This document shows positions 27,493-37,600 of a stretch of 64,000 nucleotides of DNA, one piece after another. The first letter of the stretch is position 1. The number at the start of each line of letters is the position of its first letter. The DNA lies in assembly GCF_016623495.1 (NCBI RefSeq), contig NZ_JAEHHL010000010.1:108304-172303 (forward strand), read 5' to 3'. This stretch comes from Thermohalobaculum xanthum. Lineage in GTDB: Bacteria > Pseudomonadota > Alphaproteobacteria > Rhodobacterales > Rhodobacteraceae. Below the pieces are notes generated by a model. That model had not been told where the DNA came from, searched no databases, and was given only the letters and a program-made list of their open reading frames with translations. Both the position numbers and the translations under genes were made by a program.

Positions 27493-27954
27493 TCACGCTT
27501 GACCCGGGGCGGGCGCAAGTTCCGCGATCAGGTCACGCGCGGCCGCCTCGATCAGGTCGAGGGCGCGGGCGTAATCGGCCGGCCCGCCCGCGAAGGGGTC
27601 GGCGATGTCGCGGCCCTGTGGGTCGAGGAGGCGCGGCGCCGTACCGGGGCCCGGCGGGCGGAGGCGTGCGAGCGCGTCGAGGGTCGCGCGGTCCATCGCC
27701 AGCACGAGGTCGAAGCGCGCGAAATCCCCGGCCGCGACCGCGCGGGTGCGCTGGGCCGCGATGTCGTAGCCGCGCGCCGCGGCCGCGGTCAGCGCGCGCG
27801 GATCAGGCGGCACGCCGGACCCGCGCGGCGCGGTGCCGGCGCTGTCGACCTCGACCGGCAGCCCGGCCTCGCGCGCCAGCGCCTCGAGCACGCCCTGCGC
27901 CATGGGCGAGCGGCAGGTATTGCCGTGGCAGACGCAGAGGATGCGGCGGGTCAT
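27493..27954 (-). CDS. Low-molecular-weight protein tyrosine phosphatase
   Basis: A 153-residue phosphatase. The P-loop CHGNTCRS (Cys9 to Ser16, with nucleophile Cys9 and Arg15) opens the protein, and DPQGRDIADPF near the C-terminus supplies the general-acid Asp. The start at 27954 places the P-loop at the usual distance from Met1. Bacterial members act on tyrosine-phosphorylated polysaccharide kinases or on other targets; no kinase is next to it, so the target is unknown. Confidence 0.92.
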   Translation of the reverse strand: MTRRILCVCHGNTCRSPMAQGVLEALAREAGLPVEVDSAGTAPRGSGVPPDPRALTAAAARGYDIAAQRTRAVAAGDFARFDLVLAMDRATLDALARLRPPGPGTAPRLLDPQGRDIADPFAGGPADYARALDLIEAAARDLIAELAPAPGQA

Positions 27955-28075
27955 CGAATGGCTCGGGGGTCTCCGGAGGCAGTCCCTCAAGGGTTACGGG
28001 TCTGGGGCGGCAGCGTCCAGAGGTCCGAAAGCCGATTGAAGGGCCCCGCCCGCTAACGGGGCCGTAAGCTGCCGC

Positions 28076-28762
28076 TCAGGCCATCACCGCGGGATCGTCG
28101 AGGACGATATGCATTCCCCCCTGCCCCTGCCGTCCGCCGAGGTCGTAGTCCTGCAGGAAGACGTCGAAGGCAAGCGTGATGCGCTCGGTCCCGTCGGTAT
28201 GCACCGAGGTCTCGTGCAGGATGGTGCTGGGAAAGAGGGTCATGAGCCCCGGCTCGTTCCGGACCGGGACCGAGCGGTCGATCCTGGGCGCGCCCTGGTA
28301 GAGGAAGGGCGGAAAATAGATCGTCTGGGTGTCGGTGCAGGCGACCGTGAAATTGCCCGAGAGATAGGCGTAGGGCGACTGGTCGTGGCAGTGCGGCGCG
28401 AATTTCTCGCCGCCGCGCACGACATTGGCCCAGCCCTGGACGAAAACCCTCTGGCGGGGCACGCCCAGCGCCGCGAGATAGGCGCGGTAGCTGCCGCGCA
28501 CGAAATCGTGGAAGGCGCGCATCGGGGGCTCGGGCCAGGTGAAGATGTTGAAGCCGTGCCAGCGCGAGGTCAGGCCGTCCGCAATCCCGGCGATGGGCCT
28601 GGCCGGGATCTTGCGCTTGAGCTCGGCCTCGCGGGCCAGCACGGTCTCGCGGATCGCCGCCAGAAGCCCGGCATCGTCGAGCTTCTCGAGGTAGAGCGGG
28701 ATCTCCCAGGACGGCGCGAAGGGCGACCTGGCGGGCGGCGACTTGAGGCGCTTGAGAGGCAT
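28076..28762 (-). CDS. Putative 2OG-Fe(II) oxygenase
   Basis: A 228-residue protein of the small TIGR02466-like 2-oxoglutarate/Fe(II) dioxygenase group. Metal ligands are likely in APHCHDQSPYAYLSG (His-x-Asp) and in FPSTILHETSVH. ERITLAFDVF holds the Arg expected for 2-oxoglutarate. The jelly-roll core spans about 110-220. The start at 28762 is chosen from context; the sequence upstream to 29038 is low-complexity and not conserved-looking. Substrate unknown. It is divergent from cobB. Confidence 0.8.
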   Translation of the reverse strand: MPLKRLKSPPARSPFAPSWEIPLYLEKLDDAGLLAAIRETVLAREAELKRKIPARPIAGIADGLTSRWHGFNIFTWPEPPMRAFHDFVRGSYRAYLAALGVPRQRVFVQGWANVVRGGEKFAPHCHDQSPYAYLSGNFTVACTDTQTIYFPPFLYQGAPRIDRSVPVRNEPGLMTLFPSTILHETSVHTDGTERITLAFDVFLQDYDLGGRQGQGGMHIVLDDPAVMA

Positions 28763-28976
28763 GGCGGGGCTTCCTGTCCGGGGGTGGCAGATCCGGGGCG
28801 GGGTTTGGGAAGGGCGGGCTTGGAAGAGCGGCGCGCGCACCGACTCCGTGCTCGGCCAGGGCGCGGCCGGGTGCAAGTCACGTCCCGGGGAGCTCACGCC
28901 GGCGTGATGGGACGGGTTTGACGCGGCAGCGTTTTCGGCGATGCTGCCGCGCGCGGAATGGCGAGGGAGCAGCGGC

Positions 28977-29675
28977 ATGGCCGACGAGATCGTGATCCTG
29001 ACCGGCGCGGGCATCTCGGCCGAGTCCGGGCTTGGCACGTTCCGCGACGTGGGCGGGCTGTGGTCGCAATACGATCTCGAGGATGTCGCGACGCCGCAGG
29101 GCTATGCCCGCGATCCCGACCTTGTCCTTGGCTTCTACAATGCCCGGCGCGAGAACGCGCGCATGGCCGCGCCGAATGCGGCGCATCGCGCCATCGCGCG
29201 GCTGCAGCGCGAGTGGCCGGGCGCCGTCACGCTTGTCACCCAGAACATCGACGACCTGCACGAGCGCGGCGGCAGCCCGGAGGTCGTGCACATGCATGGC
29301 GAGATCATGCGCGCGCTCTGCGCCTCCTGCGGCCATCGCTGGGGCTGGACGGGCGCGATGAGCCGCGAGGACACCTGCCCCGCCTGCGGGCGCGGCGCGC
29401 TGGTGCGGCCCGACGTGGTCTGGTTCGGCGAGATGCCCTATCACCTCGACCTGATCGGCGAGCGGCTGGAGCGCGCGGGGCTCTTCGTGGCGATCGGCAC
29501 CTCGGGCGCGGTCTATCCGGCGGCGGGTTTCGTTGCCGAGGCGGCGGGGGCCGGGGTGCCGACGATCGAGATCAACCTCGAACGCTCGGAGGTCGCGGGG
29601 ATGTTCGACCGCCACATCCTGGGGCCAGCGAGCGAGACCGTGCCGCTATGGGTCGAGGGCATGCTGTCCGGCTGA
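28977..29675 (+). CDS. cobB: NAD-dependent protein deacylase (sirtuin)
   Basis: A 232-residue class III-type sirtuin removing acyl groups from lysine with NAD. GAGISAESGLGTFRD (10-24) binds NAD, TQNIDDLH (88-95) follows, and catalytic His107 lies in HMHGE. The zinc cysteines are Cys115, 118, 134 and 137. Tyr54 and Arg57 in FYNARRE match the Tyr/Arg pair that gives desuccinylase and demalonylase activity in SIRT5 and CobB. AGGGAG precedes the ATG at 28977. Confidence 0.94.
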   Translation: MADEIVILTGAGISAESGLGTFRDVGGLWSQYDLEDVATPQGYARDPDLVLGFYNARRENARMAAPNAAHRAIARLQREWPGAVTLVTQNIDDLHERGGSPEVVHMHGEIMRALCASCGHRWGWTGAMSREDTCPACGRGALVRPDVVWFGEMPYHLDLIGERLERAGLFVAIGTSGAVYPAAGFVAEAAGAGVPTIEINLERSEVAGMFDRHILGPASETVPLWVEGMLSG

Positions 29676-29720
29676 GGGCGCTCGCGCCTCCGCGTGCCGC
29701 GCGGGTGGCAATGAACGCGA

Positions 29721-29750
29721 AAGGCGCGATCCGTCGCCGGACCGCGCCTT
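29721..29750. terminator. Hairpin between cobB and rpmB
   Basis: AAGGCGCG and CGCGCCTT form an 8-base outer stem with an inner TCCG/CGGA stem and TCGC loop. It sits between convergent cobB and rpmB, so it can serve both. Confidence 0.65.
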
Positions 29751-29794
29751 GCTCAAACTATACCGCCCCGTGGCCGGGGCAGGATTGCGCCGGC

Positions 29795-30082
29795 TCAGGC
29801 CGTGGCGGCCGCGGCCTCGATGTCGCGCTTGACCTTGAGGGCCTTGGGGCTCAGCACCTCGTCGCGCGACTTGCGCAGGAATGCGTCGAGACCGCCGCGG
29901 TGGTCGACCGTGCGCAGCGCCGAGGCGGCGACGCGGAAACGGAACGAGCGGCCGAGCGACTCGCTCTCCAGCGTCACCGTGTTCAGGTTCGGCAGGAAGC
30001 GGCGCTTGGTCTTGATGTTCGAGTGGCTGACATTGTGGCCCGAGAGCACGGACTTTCCGGTCAGTTCGCAGCGGCGCGACAT
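29795..30082 (-). CDS. rpmB: 50S ribosomal protein L28
   Basis: A 95-residue L28. [22 protein letters not shown] and [10 protein letters not shown] are canonical, with a longer alphaproteobacterial C-terminus ending in Ala-rich residues. GAGGAAGACCC precedes the ATG. Only one zinc-type Cys (Cys5) is present, so it is the C-minus form. Confidence 0.97.
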   Translation of the reverse strand: MSRRCELTGKSVLSGHNVSHSNIKTKRRFLPNLNTVTLESESLGRSFRFRVAASALRTVDHRGGLDAFLRKSRDEVLSPKALKVKRDIEAAAATA

Positions 30083-30207
30083 GGGTCTTCCTCATTCATT
30101 CCAGGCTGCGGGTCGCGCGCGCCAACGGCGCCGAGCCTGACCCGCCGAAATCCGAGAGCGCGTCATTACGCGCTTCGCGCCTTCCCGTCAACCCGCGGGG
30201 GCGCGAT

Positions 30208-31236
30208 TCAGCCCTGTTCCACCCCGTCAGACCCGTCCTCGGGCGTCACGGGACCCAGAAAGAGCGCAAGCAACTCGTCCGCGGCATCCTCGGGCACGAC
30301 GCGGCCGGCGGTGACCGCCGATTCGAGCGCGCCGATGCGCGCGGCCACGGCGGGGTCGGCATAGAGGCGCTCGATCAGGCCGTGCTCGAGGGCCGAGCGC
30401 ATCCAGCGCACCGCCTGCCCCGCGCGGCGCCGGTCGAGCCAGCCGCTGTCGCGCCGCCAGTCGTCGAGGGCGCGGATCTCGTCCCACACGGTGCCAAGCC
30501 CGTCGCCGGTCAGCGCCGAGGCGGTGAGCGCCTTGGGAAAACCCGGCGCGTCGCCCTCGCGCGCGCGCATTAGCCTGAGCGCGCCGGCGTAATCCGCGCG
30601 GGTGCGGCTTGCGACCTCGCGCAGCGGCCCGTCGGCCTTGTTGACGACGACGAGGTCGGCAATTTCCATGATACCGCGCTTGACGCCCTGCAGCTCGTCG
30701 CCGCCGGCGGGGGCCAGAAGCAGGACGAAAAGGTCGGTCATTTCGGCGACGACGGTCTCGGACTGGCCGACGCCCACCGTCTCGACGATCACGACGTCGA
30801 AGCCGGCGGCCTCGGCCAGGAGGATGGCCTCGCGCGTGCGCCGGGCGACGCCGCCAAGCTCGCGGCCCGCGGGCGAGGGCCGGATGAAGGCGCTGGGCGA
30901 GCGCGAGAGCCGGTCCATCCGCGTCTTGTCGCCGAGGATCGAGCCGCCCGAGCGCGCCGAGGTCGGATCGACCGCCAGCACCGCGACCTTGAGGCCCTGC
31001 TCGACCAGCATCATGCCGAAGGCCTCGATGAAGGTGGACTTGCCCACGCCGGGCGTGCCGGAAAGACCGATGCGCCGCGCGCGCCCGGCATGGGGTGCGG
31101 CCCTGGCCATCAGCGCGCGCGCCGCCGCGCGGTGATCGGACCGGGTCGACTCCGCCAGCGTGATCGCCCGCGCCAGCGCGCGGCGCTCGCCCGCGATCAG
31201 GCGCTCGGCAAGCTCGTCGACATCGATCTGTGGCAT
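30208..31236 (-). CDS. meaB: Methylmalonyl-CoA mutase-associated GTPase
   Basis: A 342-residue MeaB/ArgK G3E GTPase that protects and reloads adenosylcobalamin-dependent methylmalonyl-CoA mutase. GTPGVGKST (60-68) is Walker A, DPTSARSGGSILGDKTRM is the family switch region, ETVGVGQSE is G3-like, and VVNKADG is G4. The mutase gene is not in the window. It points to propionate or ethylmalonyl-CoA pathway metabolism, common in this group. Confidence 0.95.
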   Translation of the reverse strand: MPQIDVDELAERLIAGERRALARAITLAESTRSDHRAAARALMARAAPHAGRARRIGLSGTPGVGKSTFIEAFGMMLVEQGLKVAVLAVDPTSARSGGSILGDKTRMDRLSRSPSAFIRPSPAGRELGGVARRTREAILLAEAAGFDVVIVETVGVGQSETVVAEMTDLFVLLLAPAGGDELQGVKRGIMEIADLVVVNKADGPLREVASRTRADYAGALRLMRAREGDAPGFPKALTASALTGDGLGTVWDEIRALDDWRRDSGWLDRRRAGQAVRWMRSALEHGLIERLYADPAVAARIGALESAVTAGRVVPEDAADELLALFLGPVTPEDGSDGVEQG

Positions 31237-31332
31237 GCGTCGGAACCCGGGCTATCTTGCGTAGGACGATGAGAGGCGCGAGCCGTGATAGCGGCCATGG
31301 TGGCCGCTGGCAATTGTAGCGGGAGTGCGCGG

Positions 31333-32100
31333 ATGCTCGGACCGACGACCCGGTCGCTTGCCCTCGCGGGCGGGCTGGCGGCGGCGCTGGCGGCGCCCGC
31401 CGGCGTTGGACCGCACCCGGGCGCCATGGCCGCGCTCAACCCGGGAAGCTTCGGCGGGATCTACGACCTCTACCTGGGCGGTATCCGCGGGGGCGAGATG
31501 TCGATCCGCGTCGAGCTGGAGGACGCGCGCTACCGGGCCGAGGCGGCAGGCCAGACCGCCGGCATCGTCGGCACGTTCTGGAGCGCGGGCTTCGCCGCCG
31601 TCAGCGAGGGGCAGTCGGACCGCGCGGGCGTCTCGCCGATGCGGTTCGAGGCCGACAGCTTCAGCCCCGGAAAGACCCAGAAGGTCGCGATGGCCTACGA
31701 GTCGGGCCGGCCCGCCGCGATCGAGGCCGAGCCGCCCTTCACGCCCAAGCCCTGGCAGGTCGATCCCTTCGCCCAGGCCGGTGCCTTCGATCCGCTGACG
31801 GCGGCGCTCTCGGGGCTGGCGTTGCAGTCGCGCGCGCAGATCTGCGACCGGTCGGTCGAGATCTTCGACGGCCGGCGGCGCTATGCCATCGACATCGGCC
31901 CGCCGCAGGCGGACCCCGAGGGGCTGCGCTGCGACGCCGCCTACCGCCGCGTCGCGGGCTACAAGCCCAAGCTGATGAGGAAGCCGGACTGGCCCTTCAC
32001 GATGTGGTTCGCGCAAGGGGCGGACGGGCTTTGGCACGTCACCCGCGCGATGGGCGACACGCCGCTGGGCGTCGCGGCGGTCAAGCTGCGGGACGAGTAG
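31333..32100 (+). CDS. DUF3108 exported protein
   Basis: A 255-residue protein with an N-terminal signal (TRSLALAGGLAAALAAPAG) and a beta-rich body. YDLYLGGIRGGEMSIRVELEDARYRAEA and GIVGTFWSAGFAAVSEGQ match DUF3108 proteins of Rhodobacterales. It should be periplasmic. ATG at 31333 has GGGAG seven bases upstream; an upstream ATG at 31285 lacks one. It is divergent from meaB and precedes hrpB. Biochemical role unknown. Confidence 0.83.
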   Translation: MLGPTTRSLALAGGLAAALAAPAGVGPHPGAMAALNPGSFGGIYDLYLGGIRGGEMSIRVELEDARYRAEAAGQTAGIVGTFWSAGFAAVSEGQSDRAGVSPMRFEADSFSPGKTQKVAMAYESGRPAAIEAEPPFTPKPWQVDPFAQAGAFDPLTAALSGLALQSRAQICDRSVEIFDGRRRYAIDIGPPQADPEGLRCDAAYRRVAGYKPKLMRKPDWPFTMWFAQGADGLWHVTRAMGDTPLGVAAVKLRDE

Positions 32101-32145
32101 GCCGACATCTCGACCCCGCCGCGCCCCCGGTGTAGGAGCCGGGGC

Positions 32146-34659
32146 ATGGAGCATGTCCCGCTGCCGATCGACGAGGTCCTGCCAAGGCTGGCCGCGGCGC
32201 TTGCCGGGGGCGGCTGCGCCGTGCTGGCCGCGCCCCCCGGCGCGGGCAAGACGACGCGGGTCCCGCCGCTTCTGGCCCGCCAGCCCTGGGCCGCGACGGG
32301 CCGGATCGTGATGCTCGAGCCCCGCCGCCTCGCGGCCCGCGCCGCGGCCGAGCGCATGGCCGAGGAGGCGGGCGAGCCCGTCGGCCGGAGGGTCGGCTAT
32401 CGCATCAGGGGCGAGAGCAAGGTCTCGGCCGCCACCCGCATCGAAGTCGTGACCGAGGGCGTGCTGACCCGGATGCTGCAGGCCGACCCCGAGCTGCCGG
32501 GGGTCGCGGCGGTGGTGTTCGACGAGGTGCACGAGCGCTCGATCCATTCCGACCTCGGCCTCGCCCTGGCGCGCGAGGTGCAGGCGGCGCTGCGGCCCGA
32601 GCTGCGGCTGGTGGCGATGTCGGCCACGCTCGACACCGCCCGATTCGCGGCGCTGATGGGTGGCGCGCCGGTGATCGAGAGCGCGGGACGGATGTTCCCG
32701 GTCGAGACGCGCTGGCTCGACCACCCCGCCGGGCCCGGGACGCGGATCGAGGATGCCGCGGCCGATCTCGTGACCCGCGCCATGGCCGAGGAGGCGCAGG
32801 GCGACGCGCTGGTGTTCCTGCCCGGCGCGGGCGAGATCGCGCGGGTCGAGGCCCGGCTTTCCGGGCGCCTGCCCGACGTGGCGCTGCGCCCGCTGCACGG
32901 GTCGATGGATTTCGCCCGCCAGCGCGCGGCGCTGATGCCCGAGGCCGCGGGGCGACGGCGCGTGGTGCTGGCGACCTCGATCGCCGAGACCTCGCTGACC
33001 GTCGAGGGCGTGCGCATCGTGGTCGATTGCGGCCGCTCGCGACGCAGCCGGTTCAGCCCGGCCACGGGACTGTCGCGCCTCGTCACCGTCCCGGTCAGCC
33101 GCGCCGAGGCCGCGCAGCGCCGCGGCCGTGCCGGGCGGCTTGGCCCCGGCGTCTGCTACCGGATGTGGACGAAGGGCGAGGAAGGGGCGTTGCCGGCATT
33201 CGCGCCGCCCGAGATCCTCGAGGCCGATCTCGCGGGACTGGCGCTGGAGCTCGCGGCCTGGGGCGTTGCCGATCCCGCGGGGATGGCCTTCGCCGACCCG
33301 CCGCCCGCGCCGGCGCTGGCCGAGGCGCGGGCGGTGCTGGAACGGCTGGGCGCGCTGGGCGCTGATGGCGCGATCACGGCCCATGGCCGCGAGATGGCGG
33401 GCGTCGCGGCGCACCCAAGGCTTGCGCATATGTGGCTGACGGCGCGGGCACGCGGGCTGGGCGCGGAGGCGGCGCTGCTGGCCGCGATCCTGGGCGAGCG
33501 CGACCCGCTGCACGCCGATGGGCCGGCGCCGGCCGACTTGGGGCTGCGGATCGAGGCCGTGACCGACCCGCGCCGCTTCGAGGCAGCGCATCCCATGCGC
33601 GTCAACCGCGGTACGGCCGAGCGCATTCGCGCCGAGGCGCGGCGGCTCGATTCCGGCCGGGTCGACGCGGCCAGGGCGAAGACCGAGGCCGGGGCGCTGC
33701 TGTCTCTGGCCTATCCCGACCGGGTCGGCAAGCGGCGTGCGGGCGAGGCGCCGCGCTACCTCCTGGCCAATGGCCGGGGGGCGGAACTGTCCGCCGGCGA
33801 CCCGCTGGGCGCGGCGGCTCTGATCGTCGCCACCGAGGTCGAGGACCGCGGCCGCGACGCTCGGATCAGGCACGGTGCCGCGCTGGCCGAGGCCGAGTTG
33901 CGCGCGCTGCACGGGGCGGCGATCGGCTGGCACGCGCACATCGCCTGGTCACGCCGCGCCCGCGCCGTCGAGGCCGTGCGGCGCGAGACCTTCGGCGCCG
34001 TGGTCCTGCGCGAGGAGCCACTGCGCGACGCCCCCGCCGACGCGCTGGGCCACGCGCTGGCCGACGGGCTGCGCGAGCGAGGGCTTGCCGTGCTGAACTG
34101 GACGGATGCGGCGGCGAGCCTGCGCGACCAGGTGCGCTGGCTGGCGGCACAGGGCACGGGCGGACTGGCAGCGCGGCTGCCGGACTGGTCGGATCACGGG
34201 CTGCTCGCGGGCCTCGACGACTGGCTGACGCCGCATCTTGCCGGCATGCGCCGCGTCGAGGACGCCGCCCGGATCGACGTGGCGGCGGTGCTGCGTGCGG
34301 CGCTGGGGTGGGAACTGGCGGCCGAGGTCGATCGCGCCGCACCCACCCATTTCGAGACCCCGCTGGGCGGCCGGGCGCGGATCGACTACGGGCGCGAGAT
34401 CCCGACGGTCTCGATCCGGGTGCAGGAATTGTTCGGCGTCACCCGCCACCCTTGCGTGGGCGAGCCACCGGTCGCGCTCTCGCTCGAACTGCTCTCGCCG
34501 GCGCATCGGCCGGTGCAGGTGACACGCGACCTCCCGGGCTTCTGGGCAAGTTCCTACGCGGATGTCCGCAAGGACATGCGCGCGCGCTATCCCAAGCATC
34601 CTTGGCCCGAGAACCCAGCCGAAGCCGCACCGACGCGGCGCGCCAAGCCGCGATCCTAG
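32146..34659 (+). CDS. hrpB: ATP-dependent helicase HrpB
   Basis: An 837-residue DEAH-family helicase of the HrpB type. Walker A is APPGAGKTT (29-37), DEVH lies at 126-129, SATLD gives motif III, and QRRGRAGR gives motif VI. The HrpB-specific C-terminal domain ends in the SFWASSYADVRKDM-like GFWASSYADVRKDMRARYPKH block. Full length for the family. Molecular role in RNA metabolism is poorly defined. It is convergent with the NAD-GDH gene, 8 bases apart. Confidence 0.95.
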   Translation: MEHVPLPIDEVLPRLAAALAGGGCAVLAAPPGAGKTTRVPPLLARQPWAATGRIVMLEPRRLAARAAAERMAEEAGEPVGRRVGYRIRGESKVSAATRIEVVTEGVLTRMLQADPELPGVAAVVFDEVHERSIHSDLGLALAREVQAALRPELRLVAMSATLDTARFAALMGGAPVIESAGRMFPVETRWLDHPAGPGTRIEDAAADLVTRAMAEEAQGDALVFLPGAGEIARVEARLSGRLPDVALRPLHGSMDFARQRAALMPEAAGRRRVVLATSIAETSLTVEGVRIVVDCGRSRRSRFSPATGLSRLVTVPVSRAEAAQRRGRAGRLGPGVCYRMWTKGEEGALPAFAPPEILEADLAGLALELAAWGVADPAGMAFADPPPAPALAEARAVLERLGALGADGAITAHGREMAGVAAHPRLAHMWLTARARGLGAEAALLAAILGERDPLHADGPAPADLGLRIEAVTDPRRFEAAHPMRVNRGTAERIRAEARRLDSGRVDAARAKTEAGALLSLAYPDRVGKRRAGEAPRYLLANGRGAELSAGDPLGAAALIVATEVEDRGRDARIRHGAALAEAELRALHGAAIGWHAHIAWSRRARAVEAVRRETFGAVVLREEPLRDAPADALGHALADGLRERGLAVLNWTDAAASLRDQVRWLAAQGTGGLAARLPDWSDHGLLAGLDDWLTPHLAGMRRVEDAARIDVAAVLRAALGWELAAEVDRAAPTHFETPLGGRARIDYGREIPTVSIRVQELFGVTRHPCVGEPPVALSLELLSPAHRPVQVTRDLPGFWASSYADVRKDMRARYPKHPWPENPAEAAPTRRAKPRS

Positions 34660-34667
34660 CGACAGTC

Positions 34668-37600
34668 CTAGCCCGTGATGCTGCGGAACTGCGACGAGGC
34701 GACCGCGAGCTTGGCCACGGTCAGCGTTCCGCCCTCGTTCAACTCGCGCACCAGCCGCTCGGCGCGGGTGACCGCCTCCTCGTGCAGGGCGCACCAGCCG
34801 TCGATGCAGGCGCTGCCGGAGCATTTCTTCTCGGCATCGAGGGCCGCGGCCGCGATCAGCGACTGCTGCGAGCGCAGGTCGGCGACCAGGCGGCTGACGG
34901 CAACCCGCTCCCAGTGGTCCGAGGTCTCGAGCCCGCGGGCGCTGGCGCGCAGCCAGTCGAGGCCGAAGCGGGCGCCGGCGGCGAAGTAGGTCTCGGCCAC
35001 CTCGATCACGTCGCGCTTGCGCGAGCGGGCCACGTCGACGATGTCGAGCGCGCCGCCGAGGAACTCGAGCCCGCTGATCCGCGTGGCCAACGCCTTGGGC
35101 ACGCCGTCCCTCTCGAAGGCGGCGGCGCGTTCCTGCATCCGCTTGCCCGAGAAGTCGCGCAGCAGGCTTGCGACGTTGCCCGCGATCTGCAGCACGCCCG
35201 GCTTGTAGATCTCGATCACCTCGTCGACGCTGCGGTCGCTGGCGCGGGCAAGGATCGCCTGGCTTTGCGAGGCGATCATGTCCGAGAGCGCGAGGTGCAT
35301 CGTGTTCTGCGCCGCGGCCGCGACCTTGTTGTCGAGGGCGTTGATCTCGTCGCGGATCGCCTCGATCTCGAAGATGTCGCGGCCGATGACGAAGGCCTTC
35401 GCGATCATCGCGGTCCCTGCCCCGGTCTCGTCGCTGATACGGTTGATCAGCGAGGGGCCGGCCTCGTTCACCACCGCGTTGGCCAGCACCGTGCCGATGA
35501 TCTCGCGCCGCAGCCGGTGGCCGAGGATCGCCTCGCGATATTTCTGGCGCAGCGGCGTGGGCATGTATTCGATCAGGAAGCGGGTGCAGTAGCCATCGTC
35601 CGGCAGGCTCGACGCCACCAGCTGGTCGAAGGTGACGATCTTGGCGTAGGCGATCAGCACCGCGATCTCGGGCCGGGTGAGGCCCAGGCCGCGGGCGCGC
35701 AGCTCGGCCAGCGCCTCGTCGTTGGGCAGGAGCTCGATCTCGCGGTTGAGCTGGCCCCGCTGCTCCAGCGCGCGCATGAAGCGGGCGTGGTCGTCGAGCA
35801 GCGTCGCCGCGCGCGCCTCGGCCATCGAGAGCGCCAGCGTCTGGTTGTAGTTGTCCTCGAGCACGAGGTCACCGACCTCGTCGGTCATCTTCGCGAGCAG
35901 GGTGTTGCGCTGCTTGGCGGTCATGTCGCCCGCCTCGACCACGGCGCCGAGCGCGATCTTGATGTTGACCTCGTGGTCCGAGCAGTCGACCCCGGCCGAG
36001 TTGTCGACCGCGTCGGTGTTGACCTTGACGCCGCAGCGGTCGAGCTCGATGCGGCCGAGCTGGGTGACGCCGAGATTGGCGCCCTCGCCGATCACGCGCG
36101 CGCCGACCTCGCGCGCATCGACCCGGATCGGGTCGTTCGTGCGGTCGCCGGCGTCGGCGTGGCTCTCGCCGGACGACTTGATGTAGGTGCCGATGCCGCC
36201 GAACCACAGAAGGTCGGTCCTGGCCGAGAGGATCGCCTTCATCAGCTGGAAGGGCGTGACCTTGTCGGCCTTGAGACCGGTCACGCGCTTGATCTCGGGC
36301 GTGAGCGTGATCGACTTGGCCGAGCGCGGAAAGACGCCGCCGCCCTTCGAGATCAGCGAGGCGTCGTAGTCCTTCCAACTGGTGCGCGGCGCCTCGAACA
36401 GGCGCTTGCGCTCGGCGAAGCTGGCGGCGGTATCCGGGTCGGGATCTATGAAGATGTCGCGGTGATCGAAGGCCGCGATCAGCCGGATCTGGTCCGAGAG
36501 CAGCATGCCGTTGCCGAACACGTCGCCCGACATGTCGCCCACGCCGATCACGTCGAAGGGCTGGGTCTGGGTGTCGTGGCCCAGCTCGCGGAAATGGCGC
36601 TTGACCGCCTCCCACGCGCCCTTGGCGGTGATGCCCATGCCCTTGTGGTCGTAGCCGTTCGAGCCGCCCGAGGCGAAGGCATCGGCCAGCCAGAAGCCGT
36701 AATCCCCGGCCACGCCGTTGGCGATGTCCGAGAAGGTCGCCGTCCCCTTGTCGGCGGCGACGACGAGATAGGGATCGTCGTCGTCGCGGCGCACCACGCC
36801 CGCGGGCGGCACCAGCGCGCCGCCGACGAGGTTGTCTGTGACGTCGAGCAGGCCGCACAGGAAGGTCTTGTAGCAGCGGATCGCCTCGGCCTGGATTTCC
36901 TCGCGCGTGCCGCCCGCGGGCAGCTTGCGCGGCAGGAAGCCGCCCTTCGAGCCGACCGGCACGATCACCGCGTTCTTGACCTGCTGGGCCTTGACCAGGC
37001 CCAGCACCTCGGTGCGGTAGTCCTCCTTGCGGTCGGACCAGCGCAGTCCGCCGCGCGCGACCGGGCCGCCGCGCAGGTGCACACCCTCGACCCAGGTCGC
37101 GTAGACAAAGATCTCGCGCCATGGTCGCGGCAGCGGCAGCTCGTCAAGCGCGGCGCAGTCGAACTTGAACGAGACATAGGGCTTGGTCCCGCCCGCGGCG
37201 TCGGGCTGGTAGTAGTTGGTGCGCAGCGTCGAGGTGATGGCATTGCGGAAGCGGCGCAGGATCTGGTCGATGTCGAGGCTCGGCACTTCCTCGAGTGCCG
37301 CCTCGATGGCGGCGCTCGCGGCCTCGGCCTCGGCGGCGCGGGCGGCAGCGTCGAGCTTGCGCGACGGGTCGAACTGCGCCGCGAAGAGGTCGACCAGAAG
37401 CCGCGCGATCGCCGGGTACTGGGCGAGCGCGTCCTCCATGTACTCGACCGAGTAGGGGATGCGGACCTGGCGCAGGAAGCGGCTGTAGGCACGCAGCAGC
37501 GCGGTCTCGCGCGCGCTGAGGCCGGCGAGCAGCACGAGGCGGTTGAGCCGGTCGTCGTCGACAACGCCCCGCCAGGCCGCGTCGAAGGCGTCCTCGAGCT

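Noticed and set aside
31252..33939. A long minus-strand open frame opposite hrpB
   Set aside because: hrpB on the plus strand has all helicase motifs; the opposite frame has none and arises from high GC at third positions.
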